Shown one piece after another: positions 34,856-49,500 of a DNA stretch of 64,000 bases. Position numbers and translations under genes: made by a program. The stretch's first letter is position 1. Each line of letters opens with the position of its first letter. The notes beneath the pieces are model-generated. The model saw only the letters and a list, made by a program, of their open reading frames with translations, ran no database searches and was not told where the DNA came from. This DNA comes from Owenia fusiformis. Lineage: Eukaryota; Annelida; Polychaeta; Sabellida; Oweniidae. The stretch covers positions 19,825,754 to 19,889,753 of the forward strand of contig CAIIXF020000011.1 of the NCBI GenBank assembly GCA_903813345.2, given 5' to 3'.

Positions 34856-37800
34856 TTATTGATAGCGTGGTGGACTGTAAGGTCGAATCTGCCTATTATT
34901 GTACAATACAAAATTACCACCATTGATATTCTGCTGATTTGAGTAATCTATGTGTGGTAGTTCATTCGAAATGTAACTCAAATTGTCTTGCCCCTTTGGG
35001 TATTTTAGTACCACTGGTCTAGGAATCTTGAATTCTGTGTGACCCTTGGGCTCTAATGTATCATAACAGTTTAACTCATGATGTACAATGTCTTCTGTTG
35101 ACTTGTCATGATTATATTCATCTTGGATCTTGTCTTTTATTTCCTTATCATAGTTAAACTCAGTGTGTACTTTTCCCTCTATTGTACTATTGCAGTTGGA
35201 CGGACCAGGACCCACGATGGAAAGAAACACGGGGAGAACAAAAAGACCATGATAAAATCCAAACGTAATCACGAGAAACATTGTTTTAAAGAAGGTTCGA
35301 AATATGTAAGTATTCGCGCCAGATAGAACAGCTACGCCAAGTACTGTCGAGATGGCTCCTTGCGCAATTGGTAAACCTAATGAATGTAGGGCAGAAATCG
35401 CCTTTAAATTCTTGGTTTTAGCATCGCTTATGACAAAATGGTAAGCGATATGGGCAGAATAGTCAACAGAGAAACCGATGCAAAGAATGATATTGATCAT
35501 AGAGACGGAGTCCAAATTCACTTGCCAATGAGTCATGTAACCAACAACACCTGTAGATATAGAGCAAATACTGAGCGTTACCCATATCGCACTTAGTGGA
35601 TGGGGTACCAGAAGTATGGCCACGAGTAGCATGACGGCCACAGCCACGCCAATATTTTGCAAAGTATTACTTAGGACAACGGAATACTGGTCAAAAAATA
35701 TAAATGCCGGATGGTAAACGGTAACTGCTAATTTAGAACGCCTGGCAATATCTCTGACTTCTTCCATTAATTTGCGTTGTTCATCCGCATTGCGCTGTCC
35801 GTGCGACTGAATTAAAAATCGAGACGCGGATATGTTTCCGGTATCAGTAAATTCAATGTCTAACTGATATCGTTTAAAACCAGGAATCTTTAAAAATTCC
35901 TCTTTGAGTATATCGATATATTGTGTGCGATTGAGAAATGACCGACTAGTTAAGTTCAGATATTCTGAAAAATCTCTATGCCAATTCTCAATCATTGTCT
36001 CATTGTCAAAAATCCACTTTGACCTTTTCAATTCGTTTATCAACTTGTCCACTTCCTCAAGGGAAGATGCGTTCCAATAGTCCAATTGTTGTGTGATTGC
36101 TACCTGGAGACGCGGGCCATATATGGAATTAAAGAGACTGTCGTCATGGTGATAGAAACTTGTAGCGTAAGAATCATCTGGGGCAAGGTTCTTCAACTCC
36201 AGGCCTTCTCGCAAGTTAAACACGCCCCATATAGCCACTCCCATGTAACCTAAGAAGGTGAGGATCACGAGAACTTTTGATACAGGATGCATCAGTACTG
36301 GCCCGAAGTAAGTTTTGAAGAACTCGGTTCCAGAATGGATTGTGATCCCTGTGGAGTTCGTTTTAGAGCCTCCAGTGCACCATATACGATACATTGACGA
36401 CTTGTCACCTAAAATAAATATATATTTTTCGATATAAAATACATACATAACGCTTGATTTGTTTTTTTGTGATTGTCCATTCACATTCTGGTCTTTAGAT
36501 GATAACATAAGTTGCACTATATTTGTAAGATACATATGAGACTTTTTAGACTCAACCTGAATTAAATTAAATGTGATTGAGAATATAATGATGGTTAAAT
36601 AACTTAAATAGCAACTAAAATACATACAAGCGTCTTCCTTGGGCAGAACTTTGAGACATGCGTAACAATGACGGTTGGCATGTTCCCTTCTCCCGAGAAG
36701 AGCCATGCATCCTCCAAAGAAAGTGATCTGATAGATAAAGCAAAACACCACCGCCACCCCTGTATAAAGACAGAAGATGCGCACACTCGGAAAAGACGTG
36801 ATGGCACCAATGCAGAACGCTAGAGTATTTGTAAGTGAAGTCAACGTGATTGACATCGCAGCGTCCTTAAACGTGAGACCCATTCTTTCTTCGACAGTGT
36901 CATGATAACTCGTCTCCCGCCAAGCGGCGACTTGAATGAACATATCATCCAGTCCAATTCCTAATGTCGAACATATGCATAGTGAAACATTTAATTAGGT
37001 TGTAATTTAATCAACAAAAATGAATTCGACATCAGAACGGTAGATTAGTTGGTACTAAAGACAATGAACATTTACTACAATCATTCTTTTATCACAGGAT
37101 TGTACCCGATGATAAAGCACAGATAACTTTATGAAAACAATTAGTTGAATAGACTATCAGCCACTTACCTACTATTAGGAATGGCATCGTTGCGACAATA
37201 CTGGTGAACTCTACACCGACGGCACATAGCAGCCCAAGGGATGTGAGTATGGCAAGGCAGGCCGTAACTGCCCCTATCAACCCGAGCCAAGGCTTACTAC
37301 GGACCCAATCAAACATCAGACATGACACCATAGAAAACGTGCAAAGAATAGTATACGCTATGGAAAACGAGGAAATGATACCCGTGGTTGAAGATTCAAG
37401 TTCCTCTTGTAAAGATCTCGAGGTTAGAAAATGAACATTGACGTCGTTCGTATCAATGGACAACATGAATTTCTTAAACGCCTCGAGCCAAACGTCGGAA
37501 TCTTCCCTATTCGTGGCGTTCTCATATTTAACATAATATTGAAGTCGAATTGCTTTAACAGATTCGACCACTTCACCTTCTTTCAATGTCACACCACCCA
37601 GTTCTGTTCCAAGAAATCGCTGATCAAACGTTGGGAATGTCAGACTGATGTGATTTATTGTGTTTGCAGTGTAATTCAGAATTTCTAAGATATTATTGCT
37701 ATAACAGCCGTTCGATCTCGCACAGTAATAGTCATATTTCTTGTCGTCTTTCGCGTTCAATTTCCGAATTTTGGCATCAATTTCTATGATTTCATTCAAA

Positions 37801-38138
37801 ATGTCTTCAGAGAGAGCATTTGTTTTACTATTCTTTGGAATGAAAATAGCGCGTGCATAACCATCCAAAGTATGGCTTCTGGTGGCCTGAAAGTTCGTTG
37901 ACCAGTCCATTGGAAAATGTCGTCTCATAATTGCGCGTTCTTGTTTAGCTGGACCATCGTCCGGTGTGTAAAGGTACTCGACGTCCACAACATTTTTGAG
38001 TCGCATCAGTCCAACGCCGCAGCCTCCAGATATGATGACGGGAATAATGATGAACGGCCAAGGACACCGTGCAACCAATTTACCAAGTTTGTAAAACAAA
38101 CCGGTTAGTGGTTTCTCAATGCAGTCTGTCTTCATCAT
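34856..38138 (-). CDS. Patched domain-containing protein (PTCHD3-like)
   Basis: Three exons on the minus strand (38138-37169, 36960-36628, 36408-34856) join through phase-1 introns to encode 951 residues. The layout is that of the RND/Patched family: one N-terminal membrane segment (about 27-45), a large extracellular loop with Cys and N-glycosylation sites, and a sterol-sensing-type block of five segments containing GIGLDD (324-329). A second loop and a second block with GFSVDYSAHIAYHF (about 747-760) follow. The GxxxDD and GxxxDY acids are those used for ion coupling in RND transporters. The cytoplasmic tail has degenerate repeats such as HTEFNYDK, DEYNHDK and HHELNCYD. The best family match is PTCHD3/nematode PTR-type membrane proteins. 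Substrate and pathway are unknown. An acceptor-like 'gtgttttccag' (reverse strand, near 38166) suggests a 5' UTR intron just upstream of the ATG. Intron 2 is open and a multiple of three (see findings). Confidence 0.85.
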
Positions 38139-38166
38139 TTACAATTCGAATTTCGATCGCATATCT

Positions 38167-41115
38167 GGAAAACACAATAGCATACAATTTAAAATTGAGT
38201 ATCTTATATTTGTCCACGTCCCACTACTTCACGCGGGGATTACGCAAACACTTTTTAACCCATTTGAAAATTTGAAATTCGCCAACCACAAATATTTTTC
38301 ATATTGATATTAAAGACAAATAATTTCCTTTTGAAATCATTTATTTTTAGTGTGATTTCCAGAAAACAACAGCGAACATTCTGAGACCAATTTCAATGAC
38401 AGATGATTCCAGTTTATGAAATTGGTTTTGGAATGTGACAGTGACATCTCTCAGCTTTGGGAAATCTCCTCCTCTGGGATAAGCTTGCACTGTTTTTCAC
38501 AACCTAAACGTGGACGGAGAGATTGAAGCGTGTCATCATGCCATGGAGCCAATATAGGAATGTGCAGCGCTTCAATTCCCGTTCAGCTCCGTGTTTCAAA
38601 AATTTCACCTTGGTGTTTTTAAATATAAATTTGGTAGAATTAAACCATTGAACTGAGAGTGAATTCCTGCTTTTGTGTGACGTCATCCAAAGTTGTGTAG
38701 TGTAGTGTGACCCATGTAAAAGCCAAAGAATATGTGAAAGAATATGTGAAATGTGTAATAACTTAATATAAGAATGTACCTTTGTATAAAATCAGCAAGT
38801 AAAACGACACGCAATCACTTCGCCAGCCTTATCAAGAGTGATACTACACATGTGTAGCTGTGGCAAAGGAAAGATAATTGGGTTGATTGCCTTGAATTCA
38901 CTGTGGGCTTTTTGAATGTACAATAAAGTTGACTGGCTTGTTTCCAAAGCATTTTAAGGCTAATGTTCTCAAACCATTAAAGGGTGTGATATTATTAAAA
39001 CATGGGTTACAGGAGCACAAGGCAATATGCGTTACTTTAAATATTTATGTTCATGCAAATCTTCACAGTTACAATGCTAACGAAAAGTGTTGTATAAAAG
39101 CAATGTACTTACGTTAATAAAGACGCTTAGCGTACATAGAGGCGCTGATGATTTTGCGGCTAATTCTAGAGTGACGAAGAGCTAGATTGCAGAGTCGTGT
39201 TCCTTTCAATTAAATCTTGGGAATGAACTCTTGGTTTAAGTTTATCAGCATATCTATTTCTTTTTTTATTAAAGTGTTCACAGAAAAGCATTTCGGTACA
39301 ACCTGATATCAATGCATGTTAACCTGATAACGTCGACATGCACTTAAGTGCGCTTGGACGGTTATCTTTCCTCGAATTTGTCGCTATTTACCAAACATTG
39401 CGTCATTAATCATTAAAAATAGTGACAATTCTGATTACTTTGTTAACATTGATAAAAACATGATTCAGAAGGTCGCCTGGCAATGTTTTTTGTAAATCAT
39501 TAACCAAATATTACACGTGTTTAAAAGGTAGTAGTTCTAACCCCCTTGACACGCAAAATTAGAGCGAATCTGAGCAAGATAATTATTTGAAAAATGCATC
39601 GAACATGATTTCCTTAAGTGATTTCTTTCCGACTCGAGTTAATAAGGAAACCTGTATGTTTCTTAACATCCTCTTTAAAAGCAGGTGTCCAGAATCCGCA
39701 CCTCCTTCTTCCGGGGTAAAAAGGAAGAATATATTTTGGGCTTTGAAGCCCTGTGATCGGAGGATGTCAATAGTTATTATATCATTAGTATATTGTTTTA
39801 GTCTCCAACTTTTTGTGGACGGTGTTCAGCGTCTGGCGTTCAGCGTAAGGCGTCTGTAACAAATGGCAGGTGGTGACATTTTGCAAGTTAATGCCTTGCT
39901 TTGATATATTGATCCTGTAAGTTATCCATTTTTAACATCACAGACGATCAACGTGAATCAGCACGCCGTGACATGATGACAACAAAATTGCATCGATAAA
40001 AAGGTCAAAGATTGACTTTGACAACGATCCCAAGAAACAGTACTGACCAGGAAGCTAAAGTTAAAAAAAAGTGCTCTTTATAGTTTCGATAAGATTTATT
40101 AGCTAGAGGTATTTGCTATCTCTAGAGTGATTTAAACGATTGAGTGCAGATCGAAACTTTAAATCATAGCCAAGTGTCCTGAACTTGATAACTGCAAAAT
40201 AAACCCAGATTCATTTTACGATTAAAAATCAATCAATGATACCGTTTATCCACTTATTTATTTCCACATGTATTTTTATCAAAGATATTTGGAAAACAGA
40301 TCAAATGAAAAAAACTAATAATGCCCCCAAAGCGAGTGACATCACAATACACTTTTCCGGATTAAAAAATGCTATTTCATTTGAAAAGTTAATCAGGCCT
40401 CCTATACTTCCACAAAAGCGGTCATCAGTTCCGACTTTGCCATCTTCGTTCTTTCCTCCAAAACCACGTTCTCTCTGATATTTGAGCACACAAAAGATGT
40501 TCAAATGTGTCATTTTTAAGAGAAAATGAAGTACAGTTACCATTACCTTTGACCTTTTCTTACTTCGAACTTACTTTCTTACTTCGAATTGTTTCAGAAA
40601 TACAAGAAGTTCTCTAGAAATGGTTGCATTTTTCCTCTTAACCTTTAAGTATGACCAGTTCTTTTAATTGGCCTTATCATTCAATTGAACTTTAAAAAAC
40701 ACTAGATACGCAAAAGTAGATTTCTCATAGAACACTTTAATTAAAGAAGGAAATCAAATTTCTTATAGATAGATAATTTAACTGGTTCAATTGTCATCAT
40801 GCTACGATTAAGTGCCCCAAAAGTCATCATGTGGCTAGGTAACAGAGAAAAGGATACACAACAAATTGAGGTGCATAATGATACTCAAATCAGAACTTTT
40901 TTTGCAAAGTTGTTTGACGTTCACTTTTGACGAGTAGCAATTTGAGAGAAAGTGAGCGTGAAATATTTATGAACCCCTGTGATTATGTTTATGTTTACTG
41001 ATCCTGGAGAACTACAGTTCTTCTCACTCTATATAGCCAATTTAAAGAGAAACAAAACTGGACATGAATATTCTAAAAGTATTCCTACGGTTGAAATTTT
41101 TCTGAACTCGGACTA
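38167..41115. other. Intergenic region, no gene recognised
   Basis: It lies between the start of the Patched-like gene (-) and the PKS region. Short frames here show no homology I recognise. A palindromic TGACGTCA (cAMP-response-element-like) occurs near 38679, but the distance to any known start site is uncertain. Confidence 0.35.
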
Positions 41116-41119
41116 GTTA

Positions 41120-41840
41120 AATAATTCGAACCAGATCTAGTATGGGATGAACAGATCATCGTATAGTCGGTTCAGGATATTGGGATTATCCCTTGGCCAG
41201 TCTAATATATCCACTCTCGGGACAACGGGCAGATATATTATATTGGCCTCGGGGTAATCCCAATATCAAGAACAAACTATAGGATAATCTCTATATTAAC
41301 ATTATTGAATCAACTTTCAAAGAGCAAGTTTGGGAATGATTACATTGCACGTATTTTTATTTATCCCATGGTTACAAGGATATAGATCGAATATCAGGTG
41401 AAGATATATTTGATATGTGGATCAAGATATCATGTTTTAGCAAAAAATCCCCAAACCATCGAATATCACTTCTCAAACCATCGAATATCACTTCTCAAAA
41501 AGTGATATTCGATGGTTTCAAAAGTGATATTCGATGGTTTCAAAAGTGATATTCGACTGTTCGATGGTTAATTTTTTTTCAAGATTTTCTTTAAAAAAAT
41601 TTAGATTTTTTCCCTCAAATTTTTTTTTCAAAATTTTTTCTCGAAATTTTTTTAAACATTTTTTTCGCTGGGTTAAGATTTCCCATGGGATAAACGGACA
41701 ATCCTATGGTTTTCCAAAAATATCAATTATATCCACTCATGGATATCAATATCTTCACTCATTCGCTGCGCTCACTCGTAAAGATATAAATATCCACTCA
41801 TGGATATAAATATTATTTTTTCAAAACCATAGGATATTCC
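41120..41840. mobile_element. Cluster of palindromic MITE-like repeats
   Basis: 'atattgggattatcccttgg' near 41179 is mirrored by 'ggggtaatcccaatat' near 41252. Direct and inverted copies of 'accatcgaatatcacttctc' follow at 41455-41570. Further on is 'ccactcatggatatcaatat', with its partner near 41790, around 'cattcgctgcgctcactcg'. This last core is typical of palindromic MITEs in marine invertebrates. Nothing here is coding. Confidence 0.6.
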
Positions 41841-43535
41841 TATTATAATACTTTTTTATTTATTTATTTATTTCATCCACCATATTTGATGTGTTTAAAT
41901 AAAAAAAAGTACATTATGTACTTATAATTATAGCACTCGTATATATAATATACAATTTAGTTGTAGTTACAGACCAGATTCTGGTCTATTTATGTACATT
42001 TTATGGATGTAAATTCGCTTATATTCATCAACATCGATCATGCCTACCTTCTAACATATTATATGCTGGATGTCATGGGTTACAATTCTGAGCAATGGCA
42101 AGATTTTCTTGACAATATACATTCAATTAGCCAGTTACGTAATTCGAATAAATGTACCTTACTCTTCATAATTTTTTTTCCATTGTTACTTTGAATAGAC
42201 GCGTCCATTAAACATTTCATAGACCATTCCACGTGTTAAAATAATCAACAATGATAATGGATAATCAAAATTAGATAGAAACCCACTATGGATTCAGTGA
42301 ATCCATGACACAGTCTCATTGACATATGACCTAATCGTCAATAGCTCTTTATATAGTATTTTTATAGTCTTAGATAACTCATCTTCTTCACATTAAGTCA
42401 CGTATTTTCTAAGAAAGTCAATGGCGACGCATGCATTTGTCCGTCGATCAGTCGATCAAGTGCGTGTTTGATCACTTGGAGTTGTAGTGATCAAGTACAA
42501 TCATCTCATTTCTATATCTAAAGCAATGTCAACATTTATGATAAGCTCGAGAATAGCTTTTGCTAAAAAATAAAATATACATTGATAAAACAATGTCCAC
42601 ATGGTTGATAAACATTCGTAGAGTCTTACATCATGTGATCATATTTTGCAGGATTTCGCAAACGAGTCTTCGAGTAATATTATATTTCTTTAAATGTGAT
42701 TTCGATTTTGAAAGCGAATCGTTTGATTACCAATGATATTACAAATTCTCTCCATAGTTGAAAATTAGCTATAGATACCACTAATCCTTTGTTTTATTAC
42801 AGATATAGATTCAGATCCTTTTTTCCGATTAGAATTTTATTATTCAATAAAATTATTTTGAACTGATCTTTCAGTCATTGTTCAACTTGGATTATGTTTT
42901 TTTGTGAAAAGTACCCGATTTGCCAAAATATCTAGATCAAATGATACTAAGGCTTAATTCATTTTATGAAATGATTTATCTAAGTTCTACTTTGCCAACG
43001 ATGACTTAATGAATTTAGTGCAAACACATTAGAGCACTTGATGCCTGTTTGCACTTAACGCATTGACATATTATTATTTATATATAATTTGTTTTTATAA
43101 ATCAGAAAATCTTAGAATGTACCTTTATATAGGTGTTATCGTTATTTCTACAATATACGGGCATGTGATACAGGGTATCAAAAATTTAATGCGCAGACAA
43201 AAATTAAACAGCTAGCCCTAGAGATTGTGGTCCCCGGGACAATCAGCAAGGAAACAGTCCAATCTAGGCGCGCCTAATACACTACTCAAATGAGGGGATT
43301 GACACAATATACGTATTGAAAATTTTGAAGAGTTTTCCTTTTTTGATGAATAGACGCAAGAAAAATAAAACATTTGGAACACCATGTAACGTTCGTGATT
43401 TCTGCGAATACTTTTGAAAATTTGTTTTTTATTTCCTCAAACGACAAATCAAAAAAAGTTGATACTTTGAGTTTTCACAGGAATTGTTAAGTGTTGTCTG
43501 ATAAGATCTCGATAACCCCTACATCCAAATGATAC
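41841..43535. other. Gene-free region upstream of the PKS gene
   Basis: No gene was recognised. A TTTA microsatellite lies near 41860. The last few hundred bases should include the PKS promoter. Confidence 0.4.
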
Positions 43536-43542
43536 TATAAAA
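43536..43542 (+). promoter_or_regulatory. Probable TATA box of the PKS gene
   Basis: TATAAAA lies 23 bp before the first in-frame ATG (43559). Because transcription normally starts about 30 bp after a TATA box, the ATG at 43589 is the likelier translation start if this box is used. Confidence 0.45.
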
Positions 43543-43558
43543 GCATACCCCGCGTGCG

Positions 43559-46500
43559 ATGCCGACGTCAGTGCGGGTAGTTGCAAACATGGACCTAACA
43601 AAGGCAGTTGCCATTGTTGGTGTATCGTGTAACTTTCCTGGTGGAGAAGGCGTAGATAAATTTTGGGAGACGCTTGTAGAATCGAAAAATCATCTCAGGG
43701 TTATTCCAGAAGAACGTTTCAACATCAATGCTTTCTATGACACTAACAGGGACGCACAGGGAAAAACCTATACAAAGCATGCAGCATTTTTGGACAGGTA
43801 ATAATTTTCGAGCATTTTTTAATATTCACATTTTGCATTTGGAGTTTCTAAGCGGTTTTTACCTTTTCAAACAAGGGCTATTTTGATTTCAAACTATAGT
43901 TCAATTACCACCTTTATGTTAAGTTGTTACGGTAATATTTCATTTTAGAGTGGAACAACAAACTTGTTTTGTCAGATTTATTGTTTAGTTTTAAAATAGC
44001 AGTTTTTAGTGAGTTGTTTCAGTTTCTCGTATCCAATTGTATAATTTTGAACTTAATTAATCATGAAGTACATTTTAAATAAATAATTTTTGCTTTGCGT
44101 TTTATTTTATTTGCGTATTATTAATACGGATTACTTTTCAAATGTATTCTGTACTTTCTTTTTAAACAAAATTCTGTGGAATGTCCAATTTAAAATAATT
44201 GTGAACCTTGGATGTGAAAAGGAATTAAAAAATGCTTATGTTTGGAAATGGATTTGATGAGATCAAACTATGAGAACATATACATTTTGAAACATTTTGA
44301 ACCTGCAAATTGTCGATTTTGATGTTCATTTGTTTTGCCATTATTGTCTATAATAAAAATAAAATATAAAATAAAACAATGAGACCATCCTAGTTGTATA
44401 TTAATAACAATACTTTCTAAAATGTCATTGTCTGTATAAAAACGAATGCCTGCAGATAGATGATTAAATCCATTGTCGACAGTTGTGTAGATAACGACAC
44501 ACAGAACATAGCTTTGACAGAAGGCATATAATTTTGAAAATGATCGAACTCATTTATTATTTGCATTTCTACAGTGTGTTTGACTTCGATAATCGTCTCT
44601 TCAACATAAACGAGGTAGAAGCTTCACGGTCAGACCCTCAGCACAGAATTACCCTAGAATGTGTTTTCAAGGCCTTCGAGGACGGTGGGTTTCCTTTGAT
44701 GGAGATGGATGGCTCGAACACTGGCGTTTACATAGGTAATGGATAAAAAAATTGGATATCAATGATTAACTTTTTTAGATTTCATGAAAATCTTTAGATT
44801 TAAAACTGCGTTTATACCACAGTCACATTTGTCGTACGGAGGCCGTGCGTCAACCGCAGATCAATTAAATCAGTGAATTTCTACGGCGAGCGTAGAAAAA
44901 CTACGCTCGCCTTGCGGTCTCCGTATGGCGTACCCGAATTTTACAGGCCGCAGGGTAGCCGTAGAAATTATAACTTGGAGTTATAATATTTGTTCATTTC
45001 TGCGGTCTCCGTAGAAATCAACAGGCCGTTGCCAGACCGCAGAAAGGTCCAACGGTGGCCACACGTCGGGTTTGCAGTTGACTTGCGTCCGCTGAAGGGT
45101 TTGATGGGTAATGTAGTTATGTACCTTTGGAAACAGTTTTTGTGTCAGTTTCGGTCATATATTCGCTGTAAACATAACACAATACGTATACCAAGATGTA
45201 AGGTCACTGATACCACAGCGACTTATATTTCACTTGCACTTTTTATTCGACACTAAATCCTAACACTACAAACAACATTTATGTATTCTACTGATGTAGA
45301 TAAAATAAAAATAAAAATTACCGTTAATCAACAGAAATTCCAAAACTCGCCGTGCGGCTGCCGTAGGAAATGTGACTGCAAAAGTATCCGACCGCAGAAA
45401 TTCCAGGGCGAGCGTAGAAATGTTACTGACCTCAAAATTGTTAGACCACACGGTCGCCGTAGGAAATGTGACTGGGGTGTTACTTTGTATATTTGAAGGC
45501 TCAATGAATGATGACTATAAAACCGTCCTTGCGGAGTCCTTTGATGCTGATAACTATATGGCAACTGGAAGTGCGAAATCTATCCTTGCGAACAGAGTTT
45601 CGTATACGTTTAACTTGGCGGGTCCATCCATGGCTGTAGATACGGCGTGTTCCTCCTCAATGGTGGCCATACACCTAGGTAGGCAGGCAATATTGGCAGG
45701 TATGGATTTTGTTTTATCATATTCAGATTACCTTGCACAGAGTACAAAACGTCTATATCAATAACAGTGATACAATACACTCCCTTCCAAAAGTTTGGCA
45801 ACCTTAGCTACCTCATTGAACTACGTGTTAAAGCCTCTTTATATTTGAATTTTTATTTACATAACCTGCGAAATGAATATTCTGTCATATGACTTGCGGA
45901 AAACCTACCATTTCCCATTGGTTTACATATGAATGTCGATTTTCAAAAATTCATCAGATTTATCATAAATTGTCGACCTATTTTAATTGAGGAAAAAATT
46001 GGGAAAATTTGGAGGCATTGGAAATGAAGTCAAGTTACATTTTCATTGATAATTATAAGTATTTCCTCGCAGGTTATGTAAATGAAAATTCAAACATGAA
46101 GAGGCTTTAACACGTAGTTCAATGAGGGAGCTAAGGTTGCCAAACTTGTGGAGGGGAGTGTGCATTCCTGTGCACAGCGGTCTTTGCATACATAAATTGT
46201 AGCGAAATATAATTAATAATAGTCTAAGCGAAAAATTGGCAAAAATTTAAATATTATTCAAACGATCAGCAAAGGGTTACTCTGCCATTGAAAACCATCA
46301 TTTCTTAAATCAGGAGAATGTAACATGGCCGTTTGTGGCGGAACCAATGTGATACTGAATCCGTACATGTTCGTCAATCTTGCGAAAGCACGCATGTCAT
46401 CTGAAAAGGGCCAATGTCACGCTTTCTCTGAAGAAGCTGATGGATACATTCGAGGCGAAGGATGTGGAATCGTACTCTTAAAATCCGTAGAACAGGTATA

Positions 46501-49500
46501 CTATATTTTATGTGGCATTCAAATCTGTATCATCGATAAATCAGAAAGGAACTGTCCGATAAATGCACAATTATCTCATAACCCCCTTAATATTTTGACG
46601 TTAAAACAAGTGTGCCTATCAACAAGCAAATGGTCAGATACCCACTCCTACGTCTATGGTGTCAATTGCATGATTGTTCGTTCGTTCATTTTTGAACCTC
46701 AACGCATATCTTGATATTTTTCTGCATGACACCTATCATACTGATCACTTCCAAGGGTTTTAAAAAACGATTGTATTTTGCTTATATCTACACTAATTGC
46801 GTTCAATTATGACATGACAATACAAGTTGATAATATAATACAAAATTGAATTCCTCAAATTACGAAAAATGAAAGCTTGTTGTCTCCACAATATTTTGTA
46901 TGCTTTCTGAATAACCGTAAACTATTTATGAAATTAATGTCAAATTAGGAAAATAGCAAATCACAAAACATGATGATTCGCATGTGATTTAGTACTTTCT
47001 TTGAAACATCAGAGCCATTTGCCATCCCTCGCCTGTGGTCTGTTTATAAATTAAGCAGTCTCATTTCTCAATGGATAAAGTGCAACAATCATCAATTGTA
47101 ACTAAATAATTATATATTGAATTGAATATATCCTGTTCATTGATATGAACAACAATACACATGTACGAGGGGTGATTCAAAAGTAATGGACAAAATTTTA
47201 TAGGCACGCTTACCTTTACCAGATTTGAATGAAACTTTGTACAAATAAAGATTAATCAATTATCTGTTAGATATTAAAATTTTATTAACTAAATGCAAAT
47301 ACATTTTGAGATAGAGCACTTCTCTTGGATCATGGTGCATACACCCGGAATCCATTTTTAAGGCTATTTTCATCATAATAACAAATGGATTTTCAATGAA
47401 AAGTTTGCTGGTGCAATATATTTTGCAATGCAAGATGTATATGAAAAGCATATCGCAGTAAGCTCAATAATAATCCATATCATTCCTTATTATTCCTGAT
47501 GATCATCCATTTGAATTATATTCAATCCTCAATGTATTCTCCTCCAAGTTCAATTACTTTCTTCTGTCGGCGCACCCATGCAGAGAACACATGCCCAAAT
47601 CCATCAGCAGCCATGGTGTTCAGCTGTTTTTGTACAGCCATTTGCAGCTCAGCTTATGTCTGAAAGGATTGTCCCTTTAATGCCATCTTAAGGGTGGGAA
47701 AAAGATAGAAATCACAAGGAGCAGTATCAGGGCTATATGGAGCATATGGAAGTTGAGGCATGTCCATGAATGCTGCAAGAGTATCCTGAACTAGCTTGGA
47801 CCTGTGTGCTGGGGCATTGTCCATGTGTAACAAACGATTGTCTCTTGTGTCTACTTTCTGACTCACTGTGACTCATCACTCTTAGAAATATCATTGTGAT
47901 GTCATAGCACAATTGGTTGCTGAATTTAGAACTCAACAGCAAACACATGGGCATGTGAGTCTTGCTTGACAATTGCATTACCATGCTTGTTAGACATATC
48001 ATGTGTAGTAATTGAGTCATTAAAACGAAATCAAGCAAAAATGACAAAAACATTCAATTATCATTAAAAAACCAATTCCACCCATGCTTACCCTTGTTAC
48101 CATGGTTACGCATAGCTGAAACAATTTCAAATGCATTTAAATGAGAATTCGACACAAAGTAGAGAATTGATTGATCTATTCACTGTGAAAAAATTAGACT
48201 GATTGGGTGAAATTTAGTATGCCTATAAAATTTTGTCCATTACTTTTGAATCACCCCTCGTATATGATCGCTTATTTGTAAGTAACTATATTTTTATTAT
48301 CATTTAAAGGCTTTGAGAGACAATGACAAAATTTGGGGATATATTGGAACCGGGGTGAACTCCGACGGACATATGGCAACACCAATGACTGCCCCCTCTA
48401 TGGAGAGACAACAGCAACTGATGGAGCAAGTCCTTGATACGACGGACGTTAATCCCAAGGACATAGACTACGTTGAAGCACATGGTAAGTTTATTTTGAC
48501 ATTTATGGTGTAAAAGTATTCTCCTACGATGTAAGCTAACAAATCATGGATTCTTTCGGGGGTTTTAAGGATATCCATTATGGGTGACCAAAATTAGCTG
48601 AAAGCAATGAATTTCATGAGTTTTCCCTTTGGGAAAATAACTTGGGAAAAATTGTTTTCCACTTTATCTAAAAAGAATCACCTATTCCTTTAAATGGGTT
48701 AACTGTGTGTCAAAACACAACATATTGATGCAAGAAAAATTAAAAAAGCTGGGGTGGAAGGCCGGGGTTGAAAATCAGGAAAACATTTCAGAAAAAAACA
48801 AGTGGGAGGTTTGTTTGCATGTTCCCTGTCTCAAAGTCGAAATAATTTTATCATCTCTAGGAGTGCTTTTCCTGAAGGTAATGCATTGGTCCAACATATG
48901 ACTGTCCGAAATCTGTTGCGATACTTTCCCTCCTCCTTTCAAGAGTATTTGTTGGTCACTCACAAAGTAATTATGTCACCACTAGAAGTGGTGATATATT
49001 GTTATTCTATGTTTGCCTTGGTACAACTCGGGGGACATCAAACATGGAACATGAACGATGGTACTAAAACTTTTAGATGTTTATAATAATGATGGGTAGA
49101 ATCAGATATAAAGGGTGTGGGAAGGTATTAAGGATTCAAAGTGCAAAAGTGGGGGAAAACACGAAGATTAAAATGATTATGAGACATTTCAGTTTCTCTG
49201 ATATCCTCTCTCTTGTACCTCTGTTCCATTTTCTAAGTGAAGCGCTTGCAAAGGGGAAATGTTTATTTTAGGAACAGGAACTCCAGCAGGGGATCCAATA
49301 GAAGCAAAAAGTGTTGGACTGAGCATAGCTACCAAACGTCCGAAAGAAGCTGGTCCTTGTCTTGTTGGGTCGGTCAAAACAAATATTGGGCATACGGAAT
49401 CAGCGGCTGGTACGGCGGGTCTTATAAAAATTCTTCTTATGATGCAACATAACCAGATTGCCCCTTCCATCATTTTTAATAGGCAGAACCCAAAAATTGA

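Noticed and set aside
39587-40543. Short ORFs on both strands between the Patched-like and PKS genes
   Set aside because: No recognisable domains, no splice partners, and overlapping frames on opposite strands.
45499-45678. Donor at 45679 for the KS active-site exon
   Set aside because: It is in phase, but using it would delete about seven residues normally present after the active site. The donor at 45700 restores the expected HLGRQAILAGECNMAVCGG spacing.
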